Assembly (NCBI RefSeq): GCF_028198145.1
Contig: NZ_CP116338.1
Coordinates: forward strand, 310,001-374,000
Origin: Microbacterium sp. nov. GSS16
GTDB lineage: Bacteria > Actinomycetota > Actinomycetes > Actinomycetales > Microbacteriaceae
DNA: 64,000 bases
Direction: 5' to 3'
Shown: positions 52,023 to 60,477 of the stretch, one piece after another
Position numbering within the stretch: the first letter of the stretch is position 1
Layout of the letters: every line of letters begins with the position of its first letter
Notes under the pieces: model-generated
Database searches by the model: none
Told to the model about the DNA's origin: nothing
Seen by the model: the letters and a program-made list of their open reading frames with translations, nothing else
Program-made: the position numbers and the translations under genes

Positions 52023-53031
52023 GACGACGCTGCCTGAGCAGGAGGAGCACGAACACGACCGCGCCGACGATGCCGAGGATGAGCGAGACCGGCACCTCGA
52101 ACGGCATCACGATCGTGCGGCCGATCAGATCGCAGAGCGTGACGATGCCGATGCCGAGCAGGCACACCCACGGCAGATTGCTGCGCAGGTCGTCGCCGCG
52201 CATCATCGAGACGATGTTGGGCACGATCAGGCCGAGGAACGGCAGATTTCCCACGACGACGGTGACCACGCCGGTGACCACGGCGATGAGGGCCGTGCCG
52301 AGCAGCATGATGCGGTCATAGTCGAGTCCGACGTTGGTGGCGATCTCCTCCCCCAGTCCCGCGACGGTGAGCCTGTCCGCGACGACGAACACGATCACGC
52401 CGACGACGGCCACGATCCAGAGCATCTCGTACTGACCTCGCAGCACCGAGGTGAAGCTGCCCGCGAACCAGACGCCGAGGCTCTGCAGCGTGTTCGTGGC
52501 GAGGGCGAGGTAGGTCGACACGGCCCCGACGACCGCGCCGAGCATGATGCCCACGATCGGCACGATCAGCGACGAGCGCAGCGACACCCGCTTGAGGAAG
52601 AGGAAGAAGATCATCGTGCCGATGAACGCGGCCACGACAGCGCCGGCCATGCGCAGCGGCAGGGAAGGCTGCGGCACCACCACCATGACCGTCAGCAGGC
52701 CGAGCCCGGCCCATTCGGTGGTGCCCGTGGTGGTCGGCTCGACGAAGCGGTTCTGCGTCAGCAGCTGCATGACCAGTCCCGCCATGGCCATCGAGGCGCC
52801 GGCGAGCACGAGCGCGACGGTGCGAGGGATGCGGGTGATCTGGAACATCTCGGCGCCGTCGGCGGCGCCCGCGATGTCGTAGACGCCGGTGAACAGCGAG
52901 GCGACGAGAAGGGCGGCGACGACGAGAATGCCGATCAGCAGCTTGCCGTCGAAGAGGCGTCCGCGGGTCGCCGCGCCCGCCCTCGCGGCAGGGGCGGGGC
53001 GGGGCTCAGTGGTAGGGACGTTGCGTGTCAT
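52015..53031 (-). CDS. FecCD-family siderophore permease 1
   Basis: 338 residues. FecCD features: RIPRTVALVLAGASMAMAGL (N-terminal conserved RxPR), VGNLPFLGLIVPNIVSMMRG (coupling loop), GEEIATNVG. Two different permeases indicate a heterodimeric channel. 51 bases after the binding-protein gene, separated by a perfect 16-bp hairpin. Confidence 0.93.
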   Translation of the reverse strand: MTRNVPTTEPRPAPAARAGAATRGRLFDGKLLIGILVVAALLVASLFTGVYDIAGAADGAEMFQITRIPRTVALVLAGASMAMAGLVMQLLTQNRFVEPTTTGTTEWAGLGLLTVMVVVPQPSLPLRMAGAVVAAFIGTMIFFLFLKRVSLRSSLIVPIVGIMLGAVVGAVSTYLALATNTLQSLGVWFAGSFTSVLRGQYEMLWIVAVVGVIVFVVADRLTVAGLGEEIATNVGLDYDRIMLLGTALIAVVTGVVTVVVGNLPFLGLIVPNIVSMMRGDDLRSNLPWVCLLGIGIVTLCDLIGRTIVMPFEVPVSLILGIVGAVVFVLLLLRQRRRA

Positions 53032-53039
53032 GATGCGGT

Positions 53040-53077
53040 GCGCGGTGGCATCCGGAACCTGCCGGATGCCACCGCGC
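53040..53077. terminator. 16-bp perfect hairpin inside the siderophore operon
   Basis: GCGCGGTGGCATCCGG (53040-53055) and its exact complement (53062-53077) with a 6-base loop, between the binding-protein and first permease genes. No T-run. Probably lowers or stabilises transcripts so binding protein exceeds permease. The arms contain GGCATCC and GGATGCC. Confidence 0.7.
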
Positions 53078-53082
53078 CGGTG

Positions 53083-54075
53083 TCACTTCTCGGACTTCTC
53101 GAGCGCGTCGGCGAAGTCGTTGAGGAACTCGGTGTAGGTCTGGATGCTCTCGTTGAGGTAGGTGTCGGTGGGCATGTAGACGATCTGGTCGCCCTTGACG
53201 GCGGTGACGGATGCCAGCGCCTCGGAGCTCTCGAGGATCTCGGCGGCCTGCTTGTAGTTGGGCTCCTGGTCGGCGAACACGGCGTCGCGGTCCATGACGA
53301 GGATCCAGTCGGGGTTCGACTCGGCGATGGCCTCGACCGAGATGTCGTCGCCCTGGTGATCGTCAGTGGCGCCCTCGACCTCGAGCGCGGGGGTGAGGCC
53401 GAGGATGTCGAAGATCGGTCCGAGCGTGCGCCCGACCTGAGGGGCGATGTAGCCGATCTCGCCACCGGAGGTGGTGACGGCCATGACCTTGTCCGCGTCG
53501 TCGTAGGCGTCCTTGGCACGGGCGACCGCGGCGTCGAAGTCGTCAACGAGCTTCTTGGCCTCCTTCTGCTTGCCGAACACCTCGCCGAGCACGGTGACCT
53601 GGCGCTTGAGCTCGTCTTCGAAGGGCTCACCCTCGCGCGGGTCGAGCTCGAGGATCGTCGCGTCCGGCACGAGGCTCGCAAGCTTGTCGTGGTGCTGGGT
53701 GAAGCGCTGGCCGTTGATGATCAGGTCGGGCTCGACGGCGACGACCGACTCGAGGTCGGGCTCGTTGTGGTTGCCGAGATCGATGATGTCCTTATCGGTC
53801 TTGTAGTCGACGGTCGTGGGCATGAGGGCGACAGCTCCGGCGCTGAGCTCGATGCCCCAGTCGCTGAGGGTCTGGAACGTGCGGTTGTCGGTGGCGACGA
53901 CCGACTTCGGCGGGGTGGAGATCTTGTGCGTGCCGTTGTTGTCCTCGACGGTGACGGTCGTGGCCTTCGGGGTGGCCTTCTCGGCTTCGGCGGCAGGCTG
54001 GGTGGCGCAGCCGGTGAGGGCGAGGACGCCGATGAGACCGAGGGCGGTCACGCCGAGGATTCGGGGCATGGACAT
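53083..54075 (-). CDS. Siderophore-binding lipoprotein of the ABC importer
   Basis: 330 residues. Lipoprotein signal VLALTGC (Cys23). Type III (FatB/FhuD) fold: VVATDNRTFQTLSDWGIEL, VAVEPDLIINGQRFTQHHDK, VTTSGGEIGYIAPQVGRT, ILVMDRDAVF. The pattern fits ferric catecholate or petrobactin-like binding proteins. ATG 54075 has AGGAGA 6-8 bases upstream. First gene of the operon; the iron box is on its 5' side. Confidence 0.93.
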   Translation of the reverse strand: MSMPRILGVTALGLIGVLALTGCATQPAAEAEKATPKATTVTVEDNNGTHKISTPPKSVVATDNRTFQTLSDWGIELSAGAVALMPTTVDYKTDKDIIDLGNHNEPDLESVVAVEPDLIINGQRFTQHHDKLASLVPDATILELDPREGEPFEDELKRQVTVLGEVFGKQKEAKKLVDDFDAAVARAKDAYDDADKVMAVTTSGGEIGYIAPQVGRTLGPIFDILGLTPALEVEGATDDHQGDDISVEAIAESNPDWILVMDRDAVFADQEPNYKQAAEILESSEALASVTAVKGDQIVYMPTDTYLNESIQTYTEFLNDFADALEKSEK

Positions 54076-54142
54076 GGAGAGTCTCCTGTTCTGCGGGGAA
54101 AGTGCGCGAGATGCGCGGAAGCGAGTCCGTCCTCCTCGCGAC

Positions 54143-54161
54143 TTAGGTTAGCCTTACTTTA
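54143..54161. promoter_or_regulatory. DtxR/IdeR iron box
   Basis: TTAGGTTAGCCTTACTTTA matches 16 of 19 bases of the DtxR/IdeR consensus TTAGGTTAGSCTAACCTAA. It lies in the divergent region of the siderophore operon and sip, and its last base is the A of the sip ATG. An iron-loaded repressor here would block sip and possibly the importer. Confidence 0.85.
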
Positions 54162-54928
54162 TGAGCGATGTGAAATCCGGTTTCTCGATCGAACGGCAGG
54201 GCCTCGATCTGCGCTTCCGCGCGGCGACTCTCGCCGCACGCGAGTGGCTCGCGCCGAGCTACGTGCGTGTCCGCCTGACCGGAGCCGAGCTCGCCGGCTT
54301 CACGTCGCTCGGCGCCGACGACCACATGCGCCTGTTCTTCGCATCCGAACCGACCGAATCGGTTGACGAGCTGCGCGCCTCGCCGAGCCGCGAGTACACC
54401 CCGCTCGCGTGGGGTGAGGACTGGCTCGACGTCGAATTCGCCGTGCACGGGGGCGAGGGCGTAGGGACCCGGTGGGCGGCATCCGCTCCCGTCGGCTCGT
54501 TCATCGGCGTCGGCGGCCCGCGCGGATCAGCGGTGCTGACCGGTACGCCCGGATCGTGGCTTCTCGTCGGCGACGAGACGGCCATTCCGGCGATCCGGCG
54601 ATTCGCCGCCATGATCTCTGCGGACGCGCCGGCACGCATCGTCGTCGAGGTCGTCTCGGATGCCGACCAGGTCGAGATCGACGCGCCGGTCGCCGTCGAG
54701 TGGCTGCATCGCGGCAACGCGCCGGCGAGCTCATCGCTGATCGCCTTCCTCGACTCTCTCGGCGAGGCGGATGCCGTGGGCGCCGACCCCTTCGTCTTCA
54801 TCGCCGCCGAGCAGCAGATCGTCAAGCCCGGCCGCGCGCTGCTCGCCCGCTGGGGCGTCGACGTGTCGAAGGCCGTCGTGAAGGGCTACTGGAAGCGCGA
54901 CGAGGCGGAGCACCACGCCCCGCACTGA
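54161..54928 (+). CDS. Siderophore-interacting protein (NADPH/FAD ferric reductase)
   Basis: 255 residues. SIP family: FAD-binding barrel with SREYTPLAW (RxYTxR-like), HGGEGVGTRWAA, then LVGDETAIPAIRRF (the SIP GDETALP motif) and C-terminal VKGYWKRDEAEHH. Reduces iron in imported ferric siderophores. No ribosome-binding site is seen, so the transcript may be leaderless; the iron box overlaps the start. Confidence 0.94.
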   Translation: MSDVKSGFSIERQGLDLRFRAATLAAREWLAPSYVRVRLTGAELAGFTSLGADDHMRLFFASEPTESVDELRASPSREYTPLAWGEDWLDVEFAVHGGEGVGTRWAASAPVGSFIGVGGPRGSAVLTGTPGSWLLVGDETAIPAIRRFAAMISADAPARIVVEVVSDADQVEIDAPVAVEWLHRGNAPASSSLIAFLDSLGEADAVGADPFVFIAAEQQIVKPGRALLARWGVDVSKAVVKGYWKRDEAEHHAPH

Positions 54929-54940
54929 CGCTCCATCTTG

Positions 54941-55009
54941 CGCGAGACTTGGTTTCCAGCAGGAGACCGATGCTCTGCACGTGAGTCTCGTGCTGGAGCG
55001 CAAGTCTCG
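54941..55009. repeat. Intergenic palindrome family 1, copy 3
   Basis: 69 bp. GCGAGACTT ... TTCCAGCAGGAGAC on the left, GTCTCGTGCTGGAGC ... AAGTCTCG on the right. Slightly decayed (two mismatches in the inner arms). 12 bases after the sip stop; the next gene starts 42 bases later on the same strand. Confidence 0.82.
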
Positions 55010-55050
55010 GGCATCCGCTGAGGTCGCAACGCATGCGACAGACTGAACGC

Positions 55051-55887
55051 ATGCCTGCGCGGACTTCTCTGGTGCAGCCCGTGCTCGCCGTAGCCGATCG
55101 CTTCGACGCGCACCCGGCTGAGCCGAGCGGCACGGGTGTGCTGCTGCTCGCCGGCTCCAGTGGTCGCGTCGAGACTGGTCGGGCCGAGTTGCTGGCGACG
55201 CACGGCGCGCGAGTGCGCGCGATGCGTTGGTTCGGCGGGGAGGATCAGCGGCCAACTCCACATGAGGTGCCGATCGAGCTGTTCATCGAGCAGATAGGCA
55301 TTCTGCGCCGGGACTGCGACCGCGTGATCGTGTTCGGAACGTCCTTCGGCGCAGAGGCGGCGCTGGTGACGGCGACACTCTGCTCGGTCGACGCCGTGAT
55401 CGCCGCAGCTCCGACCTCGGTCGTGTGGGCGGGTGCACACGACGGCGCCTGGTCGTCGCACTGGACACTCGCCGGTGACCCGCTGCCGTACGTGCCCTTC
55501 GATCACGACTGGATTCCGGACGGCGACCCGCCCGTGTTCCGAGAGCTGTACGAATCGAGCATGCAGCGCTCCCCCGAGAAAGCGGCGGCAGCCCGCATCC
55601 CCGTCGAGAGGATCGGCGGTGAGGTGCTGCTGATCGTCGGAAAAGATGACTTGGTCTGGCCATCCGGCCGCTTCGCGCAGCAGATAGTCGCTGCGAGGAG
55701 GGTCGCGGGGCTCGTCACCTCGCTCGTCTCGCATCCGGATGCCGGACACCGGCTGCTGCTGCCCGGCGAGGAGCCCGCGACCGGCGGAACGCGGATGGCC
55801 CGCGGTGGGACGCCGCACGCCGATGCCGAGCTCGGCGAGCGGGCATGGCCGGAGATCCTCCGGGTTCTCGACCCGCGCTCGGTCTGA
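55051..55887 (+). CDS. Alpha/beta-hydrolase, BAAT/acyl-CoA thioester hydrolase-like
   Basis: 278 residues. Nucleophile elbow VFGTSFGAEAA (Ser98), Asp in IVGKDDLVWPS, His in HPDAGHRLLL: the full triad. SSPEK segment and GEVLLIVGKDD match the C-terminal domain of bile-acid-CoA:amino acid acyltransferase-like enzymes. Substrate unknown. ATG 55051 follows -10-like CAGACT by 6 bases; ATG 55033 upstream is less likely. Confidence 0.85.
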   Translation: MPARTSLVQPVLAVADRFDAHPAEPSGTGVLLLAGSSGRVETGRAELLATHGARVRAMRWFGGEDQRPTPHEVPIELFIEQIGILRRDCDRVIVFGTSFGAEAALVTATLCSVDAVIAAAPTSVVWAGAHDGAWSSHWTLAGDPLPYVPFDHDWIPDGDPPVFRELYESSMQRSPEKAAAARIPVERIGGEVLLIVGKDDLVWPSGRFAQQIVAARRVAGLVTSLVSHPDAGHRLLLPGEEPATGGTRMARGGTPHADAELGERAWPEILRVLDPRSV

Positions 55888-55895
55888 GCGCTGCG

Positions 55896-55958
55896 CGAAA
55901 CGCAGGAGATCTCACGAAACGCAGGAGGGATGCCTGGAATCGCTCCTGCCGGTTTCGT
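55896..55958. repeat. Direct repeat CGAAACGCAGGAG x2 and hairpin
   Basis: Two 13-mers (55896-55908 and 55915-55927); the second pairs with CTCCTG and GGTTTCGT at 55943-55958 to make a stem with one bulge. Lies 9 bases after the hydrolase stop. Likely terminator; the first repeat could form the alternative arm. Confidence 0.5.
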
Positions 55959-56050
55959 GGAAGAGGCCAATGGCATCCGGATCGAGATCATGCACAACCC
56001 ACCGGCCTGAACGGCAGTTGCGCCCAGGCTCGCCCTGGAAGAATGGACCG

Positions 56051-57058
56051 GTGAGTCTGTTCGCCTTCGGTCCGTCGCGTGGCCCACGCTGGCAGCTCGG
56101 ACTGCAGGCGGCCCTCGGTCTCGTGGTGCCTATCGCCGTGATGACGCTGCTGGGGCAACCGATGTTCGGATACATCGCCGCGTCCGGAGCATTCACGGTG
56201 CTGTTCGTGGGAGCGCTGCCGGTCGTGGAGCGAGCCGTCATGCTGCCCTTCGTGGCGGCCGGGCTCATCGTCTGCGCGGCGCTCGGCGTCGCTGCCGCAC
56301 ATGCTCCCCTGATGATCGGCATCGGTCTGGTGCTCGTGGCGATCGCGAGCGCAGCTCTCGCCTTCGGATACCGGCTGGGCCCGCCGGGCCCGCTGTTCTT
56401 TGTGCTCGTCTTCGGCCTGTCGGCCACGGTGGTGCGCTCGGCTCCGATCACGCCCCTCGGATACATCGCCGCGATCAGCGCGGGATGCGCGTTCTCGTAC
56501 CTGGTCGCCGTGTCGCCGCTGCTGCTGGCGCGGGTCCGCGCCCGTCAGCCCCGTCCGCTGCGCGACCTCTTCCCCGGCCCGTCGTGGGATGCGGATGCCC
56601 GGATGCTGGTGCTGCGCGTCGTGCTCGTGAGCGTGCTCGGCGTGATCGTGAGTCTCTTCCTCGACCCTGCGCGTGCATACTGGATCGTCGGCGCGGCTGT
56701 CGCTGTGATCGGCATAGCGTCGAGCAGGCGCGCGGCGATGCAGCGCGCGCTGCACCGGATGCTGGGAACCGTCGCCGGAGCCGGCGTCTATGCGCTGCTC
56801 GCACTGTTGCACCCGAGCGGACTGTGGCTGGCGGCGCTGCTGGGTGTGCTGCAGTTCTCGATCGAGCTGGTCGTCGTGCGCCACTACGCGCTCGCGCTGA
56901 CGCTCATCACCCCGCTGGTGCTTCTTCTTCTCGGCGCCGCGACGGGAAGCACGGGCGACATGTCGATCGCGATGGAGCGCGTGGTCGACACGCTGGCCGG
57001 CGCTGCCCTCGGCGCGGTCTCGGGGCTGCTGCACCCTCGCGAACAGCCGCGCGACTGA
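56051..57058 (+). CDS. FUSC-family (aromatic exporter-like) membrane protein
   Basis: 335 residues. Two blocks of four to five helices (about 20-150 and 195-320) joined by a short cytoplasmic loop, the FUSC_2 pattern; YWIVGAAVAVIGIASSRRAA is the conserved second-block entry. Could export aromatic acids or toxins. The GTG start follows -10-like AAGAAT by 6 bases. Its TGA abuts the thrC stop (TGATCA). Confidence 0.82.
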   Translation: MSLFAFGPSRGPRWQLGLQAALGLVVPIAVMTLLGQPMFGYIAASGAFTVLFVGALPVVERAVMLPFVAAGLIVCAALGVAAAHAPLMIGIGLVLVAIASAALAFGYRLGPPGPLFFVLVFGLSATVVRSAPITPLGYIAAISAGCAFSYLVAVSPLLLARVRARQPRPLRDLFPGPSWDADARMLVLRVVLVSVLGVIVSLFLDPARAYWIVGAAVAVIGIASSRRAAMQRALHRMLGTVAGAGVYALLALLHPSGLWLAALLGVLQFSIELVVVRHYALALTLITPLVLLLLGAATGSTGDMSIAMERVVDTLAGAALGAVSGLLHPREQPRD

Positions 57059-58477
57059 TCAGCGCAGCGCGTGCTCCGCGACGTACGCCCGCAGCGACTG
57101 CTCGTCGTCGGCCATCTCGGTCACCCGCTGCGGAGCGGCCATCATCTCGCGCAGCTCGGGCGAGAAGTCCAGCTCGACGCCGATCGCCTCAGTGATCGTC
57201 TCGGCGAACTTCTCGGGTTTCGCCGTCTCGAGCACGAGCATGGGCACCTCGGCTTCGACGTATTCACGAGCGACCTTCACGCCGTCGGCGGTGTGCGGGT
57301 CGATGATGTCGCCGGTCTCGTCGTACACCGAGCGGATCGTGGCGAGCCGATCGGCGTGCGTCGACGTGCCGCTGACGATGCCGAACTCGCCCTCGAAGCG
57401 CTCCCGCTCGGCCGAGAAGTCGATCGCGCCGACGGCGTCGAGGGCATCCCACGCCGCGACGACCCGAGCCGCGTCGCGGCCGACGAGGTCGAAGATGAAC
57501 CGTTCCAGGTTCGACGCCTTCGAGATGTCCATCGACGGGCTCGACGTGGCGTGCGTGTCGGCAGCCGAGCGCGGACGGTAGACGCCGGTGCGGAAGAACT
57601 CGTCGAGCACGTTGTTCTCGTTCGCCGCGAGCACCAGGCGGCGGATCGGCACGCCCATGCCCTTGGCGAAGAAGCCGGAGAGGATGTTGCCGAAGTTGCC
57701 CGACGGCACCGTGAACGACACCTCGAAGCCGGAACGGAACTCGGGTTCGACGGCATCCGTCACCCGAAGCCACGCCCAGAAGTAGTAGACGACCTGGGCC
57801 GCGATGCGACCGAGGTTGATCGAGTTGACGGCGCCGAGGTTCTGCGCCCGCTTGAACTCGAGGTCGCCTGCGAGCTTCTTCACGAGGTTCTGGCAGTCGT
57901 CGAAGACCCCGTCGACCGCGATGTTGTGCACATTCTCGTCCTGCAGCGAATACATCTGAGCTCGCTGGAACGAGCTCATCCGCCCCTGGGGCGAGAGCAT
58001 GAACACCGACACGCGCTCCTTGCCGCGCAGGGCGTGCTCTGCCGCCGAACCGGTGTCGCCCGAGGTCGCACCGACGATGTTCAGCACACGGTCCTTCTTC
58101 TCGAGCACGTACTCGAGCACCTGGCCGAGGAACTGCATCGCCATGTCCTTGAACGCCAGCGTCGGTCCCTCGGAGAGGCCGACGATCGTGAGACCGCCGC
58201 CGATCGAGCGCAGCGGCACGACCGCATCCGGGAAGCCGGCGTAGGCCGCCGCCGTCATGCGCGCGAGGTCTTCGCGGGGGATGTCGGTCGCGAACAGCGA
58301 AAGCACCTCGGTCGCGAGCTGCGGGTAGGTGAGGGCGCGCCAGCGCTCGAGCGTCTCGGCGTCGACCTGCGGCAGCTGCTCGGGCACCGCCAGCCCGCCG
58401 TCGGGCGCGAGCCCCTCGAGCAGCGTCTCACTGAACGGCTGCGGCTGCATGCCGCCGCGGGTGGAGATGTACAGCAC
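57059..58477 (-). CDS. thrC: Threonine synthase
   Basis: PLP enzyme converting O-phosphohomoserine to threonine. 472 residues, long (plant/yeast-like) form. PLP Lys in GPTLAFKDMAMQFLGQ; phosphate loop GATSGDTGSAAEHAL; TVPSGNFGNILSGF; DETGDIIDPHTADGV. GTG 58477 with GAGGAG 5 bases upstream is preferred; ATG 58507 is possible. Confidence 0.95.
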   Translation of the reverse strand: MLYISTRGGMQPQPFSETLLEGLAPDGGLAVPEQLPQVDAETLERWRALTYPQLATEVLSLFATDIPREDLARMTAAAYAGFPDAVVPLRSIGGGLTIVGLSEGPTLAFKDMAMQFLGQVLEYVLEKKDRVLNIVGATSGDTGSAAEHALRGKERVSVFMLSPQGRMSSFQRAQMYSLQDENVHNIAVDGVFDDCQNLVKKLAGDLEFKRAQNLGAVNSINLGRIAAQVVYYFWAWLRVTDAVEPEFRSGFEVSFTVPSGNFGNILSGFFAKGMGVPIRRLVLAANENNVLDEFFRTGVYRPRSAADTHATSSPSMDISKASNLERFIFDLVGRDAARVVAAWDALDAVGAIDFSAERERFEGEFGIVSGTSTHADRLATIRSVYDETGDIIDPHTADGVKVAREYVEAEVPMLVLETAKPEKFAETITEAIGVELDFSPELREMMAAPQRVTEMADDEQSLRAYVAEHALR

Positions 58478-58546
58478 GAGGGCTCCTCGGGTCGTCGGGG
58501 TCTCCATTCTCGCAGGATCGCCACGACGGCGAGGCCGGATGACGCC

Positions 58547-58573
58547 TGTCACACATCGGCCGCCGCTCCCGAC
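58547..58573 (+). promoter_or_regulatory. ECF41-type promoter before the CMD gene
   Basis: TGTCACA (58547-58553), 16-base spacer, CGAC (58570-58573). This resembles the ECF41 consensus TGTCACA...CGTC described for this sigma group, whose gene lies just downstream. The CMD ATG is 46 bases on. Confidence 0.65.
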
Positions 58574-58618
58574 ACAGAGGTGAAGGCATCGATCGGATGC
58601 CCCGCAGAGAGGATCATC

Positions 58619-59077
58619 ATGACCAGGATCGACATGGCTCGCACGAACAAGCTCGGCTACGCCGCCGTGATCGGGATGGAGGCGTACTCGAGCAGGGCGG
58701 TCGAGAAGCGTCTGTACGAACTGATCAAGCTGCGCGCCTCGATCCTGAACGGCTGCGGGTTCTGCGTCGACATGCATGCGACGGCCGGCGCGAAGCACGG
58801 CATCCCGCAGCGGACCATGCACGCGGTCGGCGCCTGGCAGCACGCCCGCAACCTCTTCGAGCCGAAGGAGCTCGCCGCTCTCGCGCTGACCGACGCGATC
58901 ACCGAGCTCGGCCCCGACACGGTGACCGACGAGATCTGGGATGCCGCGGCCGCGCACTTCGACGATGCGCAGCTCGGCGCGATCGTGATGGCGATCTGCA
59001 CCATCAACGTGTGGAACCGCATCGCGATCGCGACCGAGATGGCGCCGCCGGTCGACGACAAGCACCCGATCGTGTGA
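58619..59077 (+). CDS. Carboxymuconolactone decarboxylase/AhpD-like protein
   Basis: 152 residues. AhpD-like redox motif ILNGCGFCVDMH (Cys46, Cys49, His53). Such proteins are the standard partners (COE) of ECF41 sigma factors and act as alkyl hydroperoxide-type reductases. ATG 58619 has AGAGGA upstream. The sigma gene starts 52 bases downstream. Confidence 0.92.
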   Translation: MTRIDMARTNKLGYAAVIGMEAYSSRAVEKRLYELIKLRASILNGCGFCVDMHATAGAKHGIPQRTMHAVGAWQHARNLFEPKELAALALTDAITELGPDTVTDEIWDAAAAHFDDAQLGAIVMAICTINVWNRIAIATEMAPPVDDKHPIV

Positions 59078-59129
59078 GCACGGCAGCAGTCGGCGAGCAC
59101 GGCAGCGACCCGGCGCGAGGGACGGTAGC

Positions 59130-60041
59130 GTGAGCGACGTGACCGTCGCCACCCCCGCCGCGCTGGCCTGGGACGCAGAGCGCGGCCGGCTTCTCGGCAT
59201 CGCGTACCGGATGCTCGGCGATTTCGGCCACGCGGAGGACGTCGTCTCGGAGGTCGCGATCGAGGCGCTGAAGGCGGAGCGGACGGATGCCGGCGCGGTG
59301 CGGTCGTGGCCTGCGTGGCTGACGACGACGTGCGTGCGCCGGTCGATCGACAGGGTGCGATCGCTGGTCGCCGTGCGCGAGGAGTACGCCGGTCACTGGC
59401 TGCCGGAGCCCGTGTCGACCGATCGGCTGCCGGAGGATGCGGTGGCCGATCGCGAGCTGCTGTCGCTGACTCTGCTGCACCTCGCCGAGCAGCTCTCGCC
59501 CGAGGCGCGCGCCGCCGTCGTCCTTCATCGCGCGTACGGCATGACCGCGGGCGAGATCGGCGAGATCCTCGAGAAGTCGTCGGCGGCGGTGCGGCAGCTG
59601 ATCTCGCGGGCGGAGCGGCGGCTGCAGATCGACGAGCACTCCCCTGCACCACGGGCAGCCGACCCTGCGGCGCTCAGCGCGCTGCTGTCAGCCGTGCAGC
59701 ACGGCGACCTCGACACCCTGCTCGATCTGCTGACCGACGAGGCGATCCTGTGGACGGACGGCGGAGGTGTCGTCGCCGCGACCCGCAATCCCATCTTCGG
59801 CGCCGAGAAGGTGCATCGCTTCTACGTCGGTGTTCGGGAGAAGACGGCGAAGTTCGCGCCGGAACTGCCGTTCTCGATCAGCCCCATCGAGGTCAACGGC
59901 GAGTCCGCCCTCGCGCTCACCCACAGTGGTCGCACCGACGTGCTGACCCTCGAGTTCGACAAGGAGGGCCGGATCCGGGGCATCCGGCAGGTGTCCAACC
60001 CGCACAAGCTCACTCGAGTCTTCCCGCTGCAGTCGATCTGA
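59130..60041 (+). CDS. ECF41-family sigma factor with SnoaL-like C-terminal domain
   Basis: 303 residues. Sigma-2 (about 15-80: LLGIAYRMLGDFGHAEDVV), linker with WLPEP (90-94), sigma-4 (110-165: VVLHRAYGMTAGEIGEILEK), then a SnoaL-like domain with WTDGGGVV and the C-terminal NPHKL (290-294; NPDKL in others). The extension both activates and inhibits the sigma factor in studied ECF41 members; no anti-sigma gene is near. Start GTG 59130 or leaderless GTG 59139 (TAGCGT at 59126-59131). Confidence 0.93.
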   Translation: MSDVTVATPAALAWDAERGRLLGIAYRMLGDFGHAEDVVSEVAIEALKAERTDAGAVRSWPAWLTTTCVRRSIDRVRSLVAVREEYAGHWLPEPVSTDRLPEDAVADRELLSLTLLHLAEQLSPEARAAVVLHRAYGMTAGEIGEILEKSSAAVRQLISRAERRLQIDEHSPAPRAADPAALSALLSAVQHGDLDTLLDLLTDEAILWTDGGGVVAATRNPIFGAEKVHRFYVGVREKTAKFAPELPFSISPIEVNGESALALTHSGRTDVLTLEFDKEGRIRGIRQVSNPHKLTRVFPLQSI

Positions 60042-60057
60042 GTCCCACCGACAGAGC

Positions 60058-60215
60058 TCAGCGGCGTGCCGACAGAACCTCGGCCAGCTCCCGCCACAGG
60101 TGACCGATCGACGCGGCGCCGCGCTGCAGCATCCGCAGATCGACGCTCTCGTCGCTGGAATGCCAGTGGTCTTCGGGAAGTCCTGTGCCGAGGAGAGGAG
60201 GGGTGCGTCGAAGGT
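60058..60215 (-). pseudogene. Remnant of an M20-type dipeptidase C-terminus
   Basis: The minus strand encodes LLGTGLPEDHWHSSDE, then SVDLRMLQRGAASIGHLWRE and ends LSARR before TGA: the conserved tail of M20 metallopeptidases. No start codon or upstream domain remains in this frame, and the neighbouring frame toward 60300 gives unrelated sequence. The rest of the 436-base gap (60216-60477) holds no convincing gene. Confidence 0.5.
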
Positions 60216-60477
60216 GCGCGTGAGCAGGTCGGCAGGCCCGCCGCCCGCGTTGCCCATCCCTCCGCGCAGGGGCATGTCGTAACGCACTCGAGAGCCCGCT
60301 CGAGCGCGTCGAAGGCGAGACAGGGGGCTTGACCTCTGAGCTGGTTCCGCCGTAGGTCTCCGGCCTGGTCCGATCGCGATTGTCGCAGGCGCACCTCTCC
60401 CGCGAAACCCCCTCCCCGGAACCCGGCTCGAGGCGTTAGGTGGACCGTTCATTCCCCACGAGACAGAGGACGACACG

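Noticed and set aside
60216..60477. A gene in the rest of the gap before the manganese catalase
   Set aside because: Open frames here are Arg/Pro-rich, lack starts with ribosome-binding sites and show no motif.
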